DNA of 64,000 nt from contig NZ_CABVIR010000010.1 in the NCBI RefSeq assembly GCF_902498065.1, positions 1 to 64,000 on the forward strand. The letters are read 5' to 3'. The notes under the pieces were generated by a model, which made no database searches, was not told the DNA's origin, and was given only the letters and a program-made list of their open reading frames with translations. The first letter of the stretch is position 1, and the number at the start of each line of letters is the position of its first letter. The DNA is from Pseudomonas fluorescens. GTDB lineage: Bacteria > Pseudomonadota > Gammaproteobacteria > Pseudomonadales > Pseudomonadaceae. Below are positions 25,226 through 34,466 of the stretch, in pieces. The translations under genes were made by a program, and so were the position numbers.

Positions 25226-25633
25226 ATGAGCATCAGCTTCGATAAAGCGCTCGGTATCCACGAACAAGCCCTGGGCTTCCGCGCTCAGCGTGCCGAAGTC
25301 CTGGCCAACAACATTGCCAACGCCGACACCCCGAACTACAAGGCCCGGGATCTGGACTTCTCGAAAGTGCTCGCTGAGCAGAACGAGAAAACCAAGAGCG
25401 GCACGTTCGCCTTGAACATGACCAACAACCGTCATATCGAAGCCGAAGGCATGGGCAATGGCGACGAGTCGCTGCTGTATCGCACGCCGATGCAACCGTC
25501 GATCGACCAGAACACCGTGGATGCTCAGCTGGAACAGTCGAACTACGCGGAAAACGCGATCAACTTCCAGGCCAGCTTCACCCTGCTCAACAGCAAATTC
25601 AAAGGGCTGATGTCAGCCCTTCGCGGAGAGTAA
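25226..25633 (+). CDS. flgB: flagellar basal-body rod protein FlgB
   Basis: 135 aa from ATG 25226, the start that gives the family N-terminus (SISFDKALGIHEQALGFRAQ) and ends the long upstream frame. The rod-protein signature RAEVLANNIANADTPNYKAR is at about 20-40. It forms the proximal rod with FlgC, FlgF and FlgG. It is the first gene of the operon, 3 bp before flgC. Confidence 0.95.
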   Translation: MSISFDKALGIHEQALGFRAQRAEVLANNIANADTPNYKARDLDFSKVLAEQNEKTKSGTFALNMTNNRHIEAEGMGNGDESLLYRTPMQPSIDQNTVDAQLEQSNYAENAINFQASFTLLNSKFKGLMSALRGE

Positions 25634-25636
25634 GTC

Positions 25637-26080
25637 ATGTCCCTATCCAGTGTTTTCAACATTGCCGGTAGCGGCATGAGTGCGCAAACCACGCGCTTGA
25701 ACACCGTGGCCTCGAACATCGCCAACGCCGAGACCGTTTCGTCGAGCATTGACCAGACCTACCGCGCGCGTCACCCGGTGTTCGCCACCATGTTCCAGGG
25801 CGGGCAGAGCGGCGGCAGCGATTCGCTGTTCCAGAACCAGGAGGCAGCCGGTCAAGGCGTGCAAGTGCTGGGCGTCGTCGAAGACCAGAGCAATCTGGAT
25901 GCGCGTTACGAGCCGAACCACCCGGCGGCCGATGCCAAGGGCTACGTCTACTACCCGAACGTCAACGTGGTGGAAGAAATGGCCGACATGATTTCCGCGA
26001 GCCGTTCGTTCCAGACCAACGCCGAAATGATGAACACCGCCAAAACCATGATGCAGAAGGTCCTGACCCTCGGTCAGTGA
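25637..26080 (+). CDS. flgC: flagellar basal-body rod protein FlgC
   Basis: 147 aa with the rod/hook N-terminal signature (SAQTTRLNTVASNIANAETV at about 14-33) and the C-terminal helix (MADMISASRSFQTNAEMMNT, then AKTMMQKVL) that packs in the rod. It lies 3 bp after flgB and 15 bp before flgD. Confidence 0.95.
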   Translation: MSLSSVFNIAGSGMSAQTTRLNTVASNIANAETVSSSIDQTYRARHPVFATMFQGGQSGGSDSLFQNQEAAGQGVQVLGVVEDQSNLDARYEPNHPAADAKGYVYYPNVNVVEEMADMISASRSFQTNAEMMNTAKTMMQKVLTLGQ

Positions 26081-26095
26081 TAAGGGGCGACTCAG

Positions 26096-26830
26096 ATGAG
26101 TGTTACCGATACCACCAGCAGCCTTAGCCTCAAAGACATCCTGGCCAACTCTTCGATCAAGACCAACACCAGTGCCGACGGTCTGGCGGCCGCCACGAAC
26201 AGCGCCACCGGCAAACAGGCCCTGGGCAAGGACGCGTTCCTGCAGTTGCTGGTGACACAACTGAAGAACCAGAACCCGCTGGAGCCACAGGACAACGGCG
26301 AGTTCGTTGCCCAGCTGGCGCAATTCAGCAGCCTGGAAGGCATCACCACGCTCAACACCACCGTGGGCGGTCTGGCGAACAACCTGGCGGGCAGCTTGAG
26401 CTCGTCCCAGGCGTTGCAGGCGTCGTCGCTGGTGGGCCGTTCGGTCATCGCGCCGGGCGACAAGGCGGTGGTCGACACCACCAAGAGCTTCACCGGTACA
26501 GTTGCCGTGCCTGCCGAGGCCGATCCGGTCAAGGTCAAGATCACCGATGCCGAAGGCAAGGTGATCCGCACCATCGACCTGGGCAAACAGAAGGCCGGCA
26601 ACGCCAGCTTCATCTGGGACGGCAAGAACGAAGCCGGTGAAGTGGCCAAGGCGGGTACGTACACCTTCGGCGCCACTGCGACTTACGACAGCAAGGCGAC
26701 TTCGCTGGTCACCTACCTGCCGGCCACCGTCACCAGCGTGACCATCAGCCAGACTGGCGGTGAGTTGATGCTCAATCTGGCCGGGCTGGGCAGCGTTGCC
26801 CTGTCCAAAGTACAAACCATTGGTATGTAA
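26096..26830 (+). CDS. flgD: flagellar hook assembly (scaffold) protein FlgD
   Basis: 244 aa. The N-terminal capping region has ALGKDAFLQLLVTQLKNQNP near 44-63, then FVAQLAQFSSLEG. The C-terminal part is a Tudor/Ig-like fold with FIWDGKNEAGEVAKAGTYTF near 183. It caps the growing hook while FlgE is added. It lies in the flgBCDE operon. Confidence 0.95.
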   Translation: MSVTDTTSSLSLKDILANSSIKTNTSADGLAAATNSATGKQALGKDAFLQLLVTQLKNQNPLEPQDNGEFVAQLAQFSSLEGITTLNTTVGGLANNLAGSLSSSQALQASSLVGRSVIAPGDKAVVDTTKSFTGTVAVPAEADPVKVKITDAEGKVIRTIDLGKQKAGNASFIWDGKNEAGEVAKAGTYTFGATATYDSKATSLVTYLPATVTSVTISQTGGELMLNLAGLGSVALSKVQTIGM

Positions 26831-26862
26831 GAGCCGACTAACCCGGCACAAAGGAGTGGAAT

Positions 26863-28182
26863 ATGTCTTTCAATATCGGCCTTAGCGGTCTCTATGCAGC
26901 CAACAAACAACTGGACGTGACGGGCAACAACATCGCCAACGTCGCGACCACCGGTTTCAAATCGTCCCGTGCGGAATTCGAAGACGTTTACTCGGCCACC
27001 AAGCTGGGTTCCGGCAGCAAAACCATCGGTAACGGCGTACGCCTGGCCAACGTTTCCCAGCAGTTCACCCAGGGCGACATCAACAACACCGGCAACGTGC
27101 TGGACATGGGCATCAACGGTTCCGGCTTCTTCGTGCTGAACACCAACGGCTCGCTGTCCTACACCCGTGCCGGTACGTTCAAGGTCGACAAAGACGGTTA
27201 CGTTACCAACACCGATGGCACTGCACGTCTGCAGGGCTACGGCGTGGATGCCAATGGCAAGATCCTCAACGGTGTGTTGACCGACCTGCGTATCGATACC
27301 TCGAACCTGGCGCCGAAAAACACCTCCACGGTGTCGTCGACGATCAACCTGAATTCCACCGCACTGGAAATCAATCAGGCGCTCGTCCCGTTCGATCCGA
27401 CCAAAGAAGCCTCTTTCACCAAGCAGTTCGGTACCAAGGTGTACGACACTCAAGGTAACGAGCACACCATGGACCAGTACATGGTCAAGACGGGTGCGAA
27501 CACCTGGAAAACCTACACCCTGATTGATGGTCGCAACCCGGATGGCACCGACCCTAGCCCTACCGCGGTTCCGTTGAACCCGCCGGTCGCTTCGACCATG
27601 GTGTTCGATACGTCGGGCAAGCTGGTTTCGGTCACCACACCGGCCGTTCCGTTGCCGATCGTCAGCCCTGACCTGAAGGTGACTGGCTGGGTTCCCGGCA
27701 CCGTGACCAATGGTGTGTGGCAAGCCAACGGCGCTACTTCCGGCGTCATTACGGTCTCCATGGACAAAACCACGCAATTCAACGCCGATACTGCGCGTTC
27801 GATTCCTTCGCAGAACGGTTACGCCACCGGTCAGATCACCAACCTGACCATCGACGGCAGCGGCGTGATGCTCGCCAACTTCAGCAACAGTCAGACCAAG
27901 GCCATCGGCCAGATCTCCCTCGCCAGTTTCACCAACGAACAGGGTCTGCAGCCTGTCGGCGGCACCAGTTGGAAAGAAACCTTCGCGTCGGGTATCCCGG
28001 GCTACGATGCACCGACCACCGGTACGTTGGGCGAGATCCACTCCAACTCGCTGGAAGAGTCCAACGTCAACCTGACCAGCGAACTGGTCGACCTGATCAA
28101 GGCGCAGAGCAACTACCAGGCGAACGCCAAGACCATTTCGACCCAGAGCACCATCATGCAGACCATCATTCAGATGACCTGA
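26863..28182 (+). CDS. flgE: flagellar hook protein FlgE
   Basis: 439 aa. N-terminal SFNIGLSGLYAANKQLDVTG followed by NNIANVATTGFKSSRAEFED is the hook/rod signature; the C-terminus has ESNVNLTSELVDLIKAQSNYQA-type helix ending STIMQTIIQMT. The variable central domain (about 150-330) faces outward. AAAGGAGTGGAAT precedes ATG 26863. A terminator follows, so flgF-L are not co-transcribed here; they are not in the window. Confidence 0.95.
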   Translation: MSFNIGLSGLYAANKQLDVTGNNIANVATTGFKSSRAEFEDVYSATKLGSGSKTIGNGVRLANVSQQFTQGDINNTGNVLDMGINGSGFFVLNTNGSLSYTRAGTFKVDKDGYVTNTDGTARLQGYGVDANGKILNGVLTDLRIDTSNLAPKNTSTVSSTINLNSTALEINQALVPFDPTKEASFTKQFGTKVYDTQGNEHTMDQYMVKTGANTWKTYTLIDGRNPDGTDPSPTAVPLNPPVASTMVFDTSGKLVSVTTPAVPLPIVSPDLKVTGWVPGTVTNGVWQANGATSGVITVSMDKTTQFNADTARSIPSQNGYATGQITNLTIDGSGVMLANFSNSQTKAIGQISLASFTNEQGLQPVGGTSWKETFASGIPGYDAPTTGTLGEIHSNSLEESNVNLTSELVDLIKAQSNYQANAKTISTQSTIMQTIIQMT

Positions 28183-28207
28183 TGCAGGTTGGCTGATTGC
28201 TGCACAA

Positions 28208-28236
28208 AGAACCCCTCGCAAGAGGGGTTTTTTTAT
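28208..28236 (+). terminator. intrinsic terminator after flgE
   Basis: AACCCCTC-GCAA-GAGGGGTT stem-loop followed by a run of T. Confidence 0.9.
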
Positions 28237-28277
28237 GGCCGGGATTTTGTGTTGTGTGCCGGGTGTTGGGTTGTTTG

Positions 28278-28350
28278 TGATGGCGCCATCGCGAGCAGGT
28301 TATGTGCGCAGATGATCAAATGTGGGAGCTAGCCTGCTGGCGATGGCGTT
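28278..28350. repeat. degenerate REP pair
   Basis: GCCATCGCGAGCAGG (half-copy, about 28285-28300) faces TGTGGGAGCTAGCCTGCTGG at 28321-28340 followed by CGATGGCG. The first arm has lost its distal half. Confidence 0.6.
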
Positions 28351-28384
28351 ATACCAGTCACCACATTCCTCAGGGCAAAAGAAA

Positions 28385-28418
28385 ACCCCTGACCAATCCA
28401 GAGGACTGATCGGGGGTT
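28385..28418 (-). terminator. terminator downstream of nrdA
   Basis: On the minus strand AACCCCCGATCAGTCC pairs imperfectly with GGATTGGTCAGGGGTT, followed by TTC-TTTT. It is 37 bp after the nrdA stop. Confidence 0.65.
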
Positions 28419-28454
28419 GTCGGGTAAGCGCCTCGCGGCGCCTACAGGCTCAGC

Positions 28455-31349
28455 TTATTGGCAAGCTTCGCAATCCGGCTCGTCGATGGCGCAAGCCTTC
28501 GGTACTGGAGCAGGGCCGGCAGGAGCAGCCAGGACCGAATCTTCACCGTGGTTGCCACCGCTGGAAACAGCGTTCAGCTTGCCGGTGTTGATGGTCGACT
28601 TCTCGGTGCTGGTCGCGGCCAGGGCACGGAGGTAGTAAGTGGTTTTCAGACCACGGTACCAGGCCATGCGGTAGGTCACGTCCAGTTTCTTGCCCGAGGC
28701 GCCAGCGATGTACAGGTTCAGCGATTGAGCCTGGTCGATCCACTTCTGGCGACGGCTGGCCGCGTCAACGATCCACTTGGTGTCCACTTCGAAAGCAGTC
28801 GCGTAGAGCTCTTTGAGTTCTTGCGGGATGCGTTCGATCTGTTGAACCGAACCGTCGTAGTACTTCAGGTCGTTGATCATGACCGAGTCCCACAGACCGC
28901 GAGCCTTCAGGTCGCGAACCAGGTACGGGTTGATCACGGTGAATTCGCCCGAGAGGTTCGATTTCACGTAGAGGTTCTGGTAAGTCGGTTCGATCGACTG
29001 CGAGACGCCAGTGATGTTGGCGATGGTCGCGGTCGGTGCGATGGCCATGATGTTGGAGTTACGGATGCCTTTCTGTACACGGGCGCGAACCGGTGCCCAG
29101 TCCAGGGATTCGTTCAGGTCAACGTCGATGTACTTCTGGCCACGCTGCTCGATCAGGATCTGTTGCGAATCCAGCGGCAGGATGCCTTTGGACCACAGCG
29201 AACCCTGGAACGTCTCGTACGCGCCGCGCTCGTCGGCCAGGTCGCAGGAGGCCTGGATCGCGTAGTAGCTGACCGCTTCCATCGACTTGTCGGCGAACTC
29301 GACGGCAGCGTCGGAACCGTAAGGAATGTGCTGCAGGTACAGCGCGTCCTGGAAGCCCATGATGCCCAGACCGACCGGACGGTGCTTGAAGTTGGAGTTC
29401 TTCGCTTGTGGCACCGAGTAGTAGTTGATGTCGATCACGTTATCGAGCATGCGTACGGCGGTGTTCACGGTGCGTTCCAGCTTGGCGGTGTCCAGCTTGC
29501 CGTTGACGATGTGGTTCGGCAGGTTGATCGAGCCCAGGTTGCAAACGGCGATCTCGTCCTTGTTGGTGTTCAAGGTGATTTCGGTGCACAGGTTCGAGCT
29601 GTGGACCACGCCGACGTGCTGCTGCGGGCTGCGCAGGTTGCACGGGTCTTTGAAGGTCAGCCATGGGTGGCCGGTTTCAAACAGCATGGACAGCATTTTG
29701 CGCCACAGGTCTTTGGCCTGGATGGTCTTGAACAGCTTGACCTTGCCCGGGTACTCGGTCAGGGCTTCGTAGTACTCGTAACGCTCTTCGAAGGCCTTGC
29801 CGGTCAGGTCGTGCAGGTCCGGAACCTCGGATGGCGAGAACAGGGTCCATTTGCCGTCATCGAAGACACGCTTCATGAACAGGTCAGGGATCCAGTTGGC
29901 AGTGTTCATGTCGTGGGTACGACGACGATCATCACCGGTGTTCTTGCGCAGCTCGATGAACTCCTCGATGTCCATGTGCCAGGTTTCCAGGTAGGCACAC
30001 ACAGCGCCCTTGCGCTTGCCACCCTGGTTGACGGCAACGGCGGTGTCGTTCACCACTTTCAGGAACGGTACGACGCCCTGGGATTTGCCGTTGGTGCCCT
30101 TGATGTAAGAACCCAGTGCACGAACCGGGGTCCAGTCGTTGCCCAGGCCGCCGGCGAATTTCGACAACATGGCGTTGTCGTGGATCGCGTGGTAAATGCC
30201 CGACAGGTCATCCGGCACGGTGGTCAGGTAGCAGCTCGACAGCTGTGGACGCAGGGTACCGGCGTTGAACAGGGTCGGAGTCGACGACATGTAGTCGAAG
30301 GACGACAGCAGGTTGTAGAACTCGATCGCACGGTCTTCTTTGTTCTTCTCTTCGATTGCCAGGCCCATGGCCACGCGCATGAAGAAAATCTGCGGCAGTT
30401 CGAAGCGGATGCCGTCCTTGTGGATGAAGTAACGGTCGTACAGGGTTTGCAGGCCCAGGTAAGTGAACTGCTGATCGCGCTCGTGGTTGATCGCCTTGCC
30501 GAGTTTTTCCAGGTCGAAGGTGGCCAGGACCGGGTTCAGCAATTCGAATTCGATACCTTTAGCGATGTAGGCAGGCAAGGCCTTGGCGTACAGGTCGACC
30601 ATTTCGTGGTGGGTCGCGCTCTCGGCGACGCCCAGGAAGTTCAGGCCTTCGGCACGCAGGGTGTCCATCAGCAGGCGGGCGGTCACGAACGAGTAGTTCG
30701 GCTCACGCTCGACCAGGGTACGGGCGGTCATCACCAGGGCGGTGTTGACGTCGGTCAGGGCCACGCCGTCGTACAGGTTTTTCAGGGTTTCGCGCTGGAT
30801 CAGGTCGCCGTCGACTTCTTCCAGGCCTTCGCACGCTTCGGTGACGATGGTGTTCAGGCGACCCATGTCCAGAGGAGCAAAGGTGCCATCGGCGCGGGTG
30901 ATGCGGATCGACGGGTGAGCGTTGACCGCTTCTTCTGCCGGGGCGTGGGCAGCGCGCTCTTTCGAACGACCGTCACGGTAGATCACGTAGTCGCGAGCCA
31001 CTTTCTGCTCGCCGGCACGCATCAGGGCCAGTTCGACCTGGTCCTGGATTTCTTCGATGTGGATGGTGCCGCCCGACGGCATGCGACGCTTGAAGGTCGC
31101 GGTGACTTGTTCGGTCAGACGGGCAACGGTGTCATGGATTCGCGACGAAGCGGCAGCGGTGCCGCCTTCAACTGCGAGAAACGCTTTGGTGATCGCGACG
31201 GTGATTTTGTCATCGGTGTAAGGAACGACAGTGCCGTTACGCTTGATCACGCGCAGTTGGCCAGGCGCGGTGGCGGACAGATCCGAAGTCGAATCAGCGG
31301 CCTGCGGCAAGGTGCCCTGCGGGTTCTCGCGAGTTGTGTCGGTTTGCAT
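28455..31349 (-). CDS. nrdA: class Ia ribonucleotide reductase, alpha subunit
   Basis: 964 aa from ATG 31349, six codons inside the longest frame. Two successive ATP-cone domains lie at the N-terminus (about 35-140, VIKRNGTVVPYTDDKITVAI; and about 150-240, IRITRADGTFAPLDMGRL), the duplicated form found in Pseudomonas that drives dATP inhibition. The catalytic barrel has SSCYLTTV (redox Cys), HSSNLCTEITL (Asn/Cys/Glu radical site) and a C-terminal CEACQ thiol pair. It reduces ribonucleoside diphosphates with NrdB. nrdB is not adjacent: the next gene downstream is flgE. Confidence 0.95.
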   Translation of the reverse strand: MQTDTTRENPQGTLPQAADSTSDLSATAPGQLRVIKRNGTVVPYTDDKITVAITKAFLAVEGGTAAASSRIHDTVARLTEQVTATFKRRMPSGGTIHIEEIQDQVELALMRAGEQKVARDYVIYRDGRSKERAAHAPAEEAVNAHPSIRITRADGTFAPLDMGRLNTIVTEACEGLEEVDGDLIQRETLKNLYDGVALTDVNTALVMTARTLVEREPNYSFVTARLLMDTLRAEGLNFLGVAESATHHEMVDLYAKALPAYIAKGIEFELLNPVLATFDLEKLGKAINHERDQQFTYLGLQTLYDRYFIHKDGIRFELPQIFFMRVAMGLAIEEKNKEDRAIEFYNLLSSFDYMSSTPTLFNAGTLRPQLSSCYLTTVPDDLSGIYHAIHDNAMLSKFAGGLGNDWTPVRALGSYIKGTNGKSQGVVPFLKVVNDTAVAVNQGGKRKGAVCAYLETWHMDIEEFIELRKNTGDDRRRTHDMNTANWIPDLFMKRVFDDGKWTLFSPSEVPDLHDLTGKAFEERYEYYEALTEYPGKVKLFKTIQAKDLWRKMLSMLFETGHPWLTFKDPCNLRSPQQHVGVVHSSNLCTEITLNTNKDEIAVCNLGSINLPNHIVNGKLDTAKLERTVNTAVRMLDNVIDINYYSVPQAKNSNFKHRPVGLGIMGFQDALYLQHIPYGSDAAVEFADKSMEAVSYYAIQASCDLADERGAYETFQGSLWSKGILPLDSQQILIEQRGQKYIDVDLNESLDWAPVRARVQKGIRNSNIMAIAPTATIANITGVSQSIEPTYQNLYVKSNLSGEFTVINPYLVRDLKARGLWDSVMINDLKYYDGSVQQIERIPQELKELYATAFEVDTKWIVDAASRRQKWIDQAQSLNLYIAGASGKKLDVTYRMAWYRGLKTTYYLRALAATSTEKSTINTGKLNAVSSGGNHGEDSVLAAPAGPAPVPKACAIDEPDCEACQ

Positions 31350-31710
31350 GGGGGTGTGTCTCCACATTCTCTATGTTTGTTTGAGCACCTTCATGGTGCC
31401 CACCGTTCTGTCCTGAAGCACTACAACCGACGGGCGTCGGGCATAACAACTTCGGGACAGTAGGAAAAAGGCTAATGATGCCGCGTCCCTGCCGAAGTCT
31501 TTGGTAACGAACCTGAGCTCGTCACCGGATTCCATTCCGGGTAGCAGCAATGACTGCAACACCCGTACCGTTCTGGCCATTCAAGCCTGAAAAAACGGTG
31601 CCGTCCGCATGAGCGGTTTGGGCTTGTAATTTGACACTTGGTTCAACCGGAAACAGGCAATAAAGCACTTGAGTTCCGGGTGTGAAATGTGGTTGGGCTT
31701 TTAGGTCAAA
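31350..31710. other. long nrdA 5' leader region, no gene
   Basis: About 390 nt separate the predicted nrdA start from its ATG. The small frames here are not protein-like. A long leader leaves room for post-transcriptional control, but I see no named riboswitch. Confidence 0.4.
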
Positions 31711-31774
31711 ACCCTACATGTAGGGTTTTTTTGGCGCCGGGGTACAAGATAGTGCGTTTTGGAAGGTGTTGCAA
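31711..31774 (-). promoter_or_regulatory. nrdA promoter with tandem NrdR boxes
   Basis: Minus-strand promoter: TTGCAA (31769-31774), 17-nt spacer, TATCTT (31746-31751). Two 16-bp NrdR-like boxes are present: ACGCACTATCTTGTAC at 31742-31757 over the -10, and the symmetric ACCCTACATGTAGGGT at 31711-31726 just downstream of the start. They are 15 bp apart (31 bp centre to centre), the spacing known for NrdR pairs. Against ACACWATATATWGTGT they match about 11 and 12 of 16. The second box with its flanks also forms a hairpin with a T-run on the plus strand. Confidence 0.65.
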
Positions 31775-31783
31775 CGTACTACC

Positions 31784-31792
31784 TGTGGATAA
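31784..31792. promoter_or_regulatory. DnaA box upstream of nrdA
   Basis: TTATCCACA on the minus strand is a perfect consensus DnaA box, 10 bp upstream of the nrdA -35. E. coli nrdAB is also controlled by DnaA boxes. Confidence 0.55.
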
Positions 31793-32082
31793 ACCTGTGT
31801 GTAAATTGTGTGTGAAATTTGGAACCGGCGTGCAGGCCGCGACCTAGCTGGAGCGCGCCCTTTTTAACGGGAATTCTGCCGCTGAAAACAGTCGCGCAGA
31901 TTTTTAAGGGCGCGAACCCTATCACAAAAAACCGGGTTGTCCGAACGCATTTGCCGGCTTGTGTTATCGACGAGCGACGTTTATACAATCGGCCAATGGT
32001 TATGCATTCTTATCCTCCCCAATCATTACAAAAAGACGGGCGGATCCTTCCTTATAAGTGTTGTTGGCAAGCAGAGGTCACC

Positions 32083-32805
32083 GTGGAGCAAGAAGCCTGG
32101 CAGGTGTTGATTGTGGAGGACGACCAGCGTCTGGCCGAACTGACTCGCGAATACCTGGAAGCCAATGGCCTGCGTGTGTCGATCGAAGGCAACGGCGCCC
32201 TGGCGGCCGCGCGCATCATCAAGGAGAAACCGGACCTGGTGATCCTCGACCTGATGCTGCCGGGCGAAGACGGCCTGAGCATTTGCCGCAAAGTCCGCAG
32301 CAAATATGACGGACCGATCCTGATGCTCACCGCGCGCACCGACGACACCGATCAGATCCTCGGCCTCGATCTGGGCGCCGACGACTATGTCTGCAAACCG
32401 GTTCGACCGCGTCTGCTGCTGGCGCGTATCCAGGCTCTGTTGCGGCGCAGTGAAGCGCCTGAAGCCGTCCCGGAAAAACAACGTCGTCTGCAGTTCGGCC
32501 CGCTGGTGGTGGACAACGCCTTGCGTGAAGCCTGGCTGCATGACAACGGTATCGAGTTGACCAGCGCCGAGTTCGACCTGCTCTGGCTGTTGGTGGCCAA
32601 TGCCGGGCGCATCCTCTCTCGTGAAGAGATATTCACCGCCTTGCGCGGCATCGGCTATGACGGCCAGGACCGCTCCATCGACGTGCGCATCTCGCGCATT
32701 CGGCCGAAGATCGGCGATGACCCGGACCATCCGCGACTGATCAAAACCATCCGCAGCAAAGGTTACCTGTTCGTGCCGGAAGCCTGCGTAGACCCGTCGC
32801 TGTGA
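32083..32805 (+). CDS. OmpR-family response regulator (RstA-like)
   Basis: 240 aa from GTG 32083 (AGAGG 7 nt upstream; more 5' codons have no ribosome-binding site). The receiver at about 5-120 has VLIVEDDQRLAEL, phospho-Asp in LVILDLMLPGEDG near 55 and VCKPVRP. The winged helix at about 135-235 has SAEFDLLWLLVANAGRILSR and then KTIRSKGYLFV. It is divergent from nrdA and overlaps the kinase by GTGA. P. aeruginosa has a similar pair beside nrdA (PA1157-PA1158). Confidence 0.9.
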   Translation: MEQEAWQVLIVEDDQRLAELTREYLEANGLRVSIEGNGALAAARIIKEKPDLVILDLMLPGEDGLSICRKVRSKYDGPILMLTARTDDTDQILGLDLGADDYVCKPVRPRLLLARIQALLRRSEAPEAVPEKQRRLQFGPLVVDNALREAWLHDNGIELTSAEFDLLWLLVANAGRILSREEIFTALRGIGYDGQDRSIDVRISRIRPKIGDDPDHPRLIKTIRSKGYLFVPEACVDPSL

Positions 32806-34412
32806 ATTCGATCTTCCTGCGTATCTATGGCGGCATGTGCGCGGCGCTGATTCTGGTGGCCGTGCTCGGCGTGCTGGCGCTGCACATGCTCAACCAGGTG
32901 CGCAGCGAGCAGTACCGCGAGCGCCTGGCCCACGGTACGTTCTCGTTGATGGCCGATAACCTGCAGCCGATGAATGAAACCCAGCGTCATCGCGCCTTGC
33001 TGGTGTGGGAGCGCCTGCTCGGTATTCCGTTGGCGCTGAAGACTTTTGCCCAGACCGACCTCGATCTGACTCAGCGCACCCGCGTGCTGCGCGGTCAGGC
33101 GCTGGTGGAGCAGACCGGTCCGCATGCAGCGAAGGTCTATCGACTGATCAGCGACAAGGAGCAACTGGTGCTCGCGGGGGAGGTGCAGCAGATCAGCGAG
33201 CAACTGGCCCGAGCGACCATTTACCTGCTCGCCGATGAACTGGTGCGGGTGCCGGTGGCCGAGCAGCCCAAGCGTCTGGCGCAGTTGAAAGAAGACAAAG
33301 GGTTTGGTTTCGACTTGCGGCTGGTCACGGTCGGCGAAGCGGACATGGACGAAGACCAGAGCCGTCGGGTGGCCGAAGGCGATACGGTGATGGCCCTGGG
33401 CAAGGGCGGCGATTCGATCCGGGTGTTTGCCGGCATGGTCGGCACGCCGTGGGTGCTGGAAATCGGTCCGTTGTATCAGATGAATCCTTACCCGCCGGAG
33501 TGGCTGGTGCTGATCGCTGCCCTGGGCTTGAGCCTGATCGGCTTGATCGTCTATCTCTTGGTGCGGCAACTGGAGCGCCGCTTGCGCGGGCTCGAAGCGG
33601 CCGCCACGCGCATCGCCAAAGGCAGCCTGGAAACCCGTGTGCCGGCGCGCGGCGCCGACTCGGTGGGGCGCCTGGCCTCGGCGTTCAACGGCATGGCCGA
33701 ACACCTGCAGCAGTTGCTGGCGATCCAGCGTGAACTGGTACGCGCGGTGTCCCACGAATTGCGCACGCCCGTGGCGCGCCTGCGTTTTGGCTTGGAGATG
33801 ATCGGTTCGGCGACCACGCCGCAGGCGCTGGAGAAGTACCGCGAGGGCATGGACCACGACATTGAAGACCTTGATCGTCTGGTCGACGAGATGCTGACTT
33901 ACGCGCGGCTGGAACAGGGTTCGCCGGCGCTGAATTTCCAGCGGATTGACCTGGATGCGTTGGTCAATCAAGTGATCGAAGAGTTGGCGCCCTTGCGCGC
34001 CGACGTCACCGTGCAGCGCGGTTTGTGCCTGTCGGCTGCCGATTGCGATGACGCCTGGGTCGAGGCCGAACCCCGTTACCTGCACCGGGCGATCCAGAAC
34101 CTGGTGAGCAACGCCATGCGCCATGCCTCATCGCGGGTGACCGTCAGCTATCAGGTCGGGCAGCAGCGTTGTCGGGTGGACATCGAAGATGACGGGCCGG
34201 GGGTGCCGGAATCCGCGTGGGAGAAAATCTTTACGCCGTTCCTGCGTCTCGATGACAGCCGAACGCGTGCTTCGGGCGGGCATGGATTGGGGCTGTCGAT
34301 CGTGCGGCGGATCATTCACTGGCATGACGGGCGAGCGTTGATCAGCAAGAGCAAGAGCCTGGGCGGTGCTTGCTTTAGCCTGAGTTGGCCGCGCAATCAG
34401 GAGAAGCGTTGA
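32802..34412 (+). CDS. sensor histidine kinase (RstB-like)
   Basis: 536 aa from GTG 32802. Membrane helices are at about 8-28 and 230-255, enclosing a periplasmic sensor region of about 200 residues. HAMP follows (LRGLEAAATRIAKGSLETRV), then HisKA with AVSHELRTPVARLRF near 318, N-box LHRAIQNLVSNAMRHA near 432, and G-boxes DDGPGVPESA and GGHGLGLSIVRRI. The signal is unknown. It is translationally coupled to the regulator. Confidence 0.9.
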   Translation: MNSIFLRIYGGMCAALILVAVLGVLALHMLNQVRSEQYRERLAHGTFSLMADNLQPMNETQRHRALLVWERLLGIPLALKTFAQTDLDLTQRTRVLRGQALVEQTGPHAAKVYRLISDKEQLVLAGEVQQISEQLARATIYLLADELVRVPVAEQPKRLAQLKEDKGFGFDLRLVTVGEADMDEDQSRRVAEGDTVMALGKGGDSIRVFAGMVGTPWVLEIGPLYQMNPYPPEWLVLIAALGLSLIGLIVYLLVRQLERRLRGLEAAATRIAKGSLETRVPARGADSVGRLASAFNGMAEHLQQLLAIQRELVRAVSHELRTPVARLRFGLEMIGSATTPQALEKYREGMDHDIEDLDRLVDEMLTYARLEQGSPALNFQRIDLDALVNQVIEELAPLRADVTVQRGLCLSAADCDDAWVEAEPRYLHRAIQNLVSNAMRHASSRVTVSYQVGQQRCRVDIEDDGPGVPESAWEKIFTPFLRLDDSRTRASGGHGLGLSIVRRIIHWHDGRALISKSKSLGGACFSLSWPRNQEKR

Positions 34413-34466
34413 GACCCTCGTTGTCTGGGATGGCCTCATCGCGGGCAAACCATGCACCGCAAATCC

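Noticed and set aside
28183..28455. Search for nrdB or a small gene between flgE and nrdA
   Set aside because: Only two terminators and REP remnants are found.
28458..31463. A 1001-codon plus-strand open frame opposite nrdA
   Set aside because: It is the antisense of a highly expressed GC-biased gene; its product is Val/Gly/Gln/Arg-rich with no domain, while the minus strand encodes a full NrdA.
31371..31580. A 69-codon minus-strand frame in the nrdA leader as a possible leader peptide
   Set aside because: No ribosome-binding site and no regulatory codon runs; likely chance.
31708..31729. The palindrome in the nrdA leader as a simple terminator
   Set aside because: On the nrdA strand it lacks a following T-run, and its 16-bp core fits an NrdR box at the right spacing; the operator reading is preferred.
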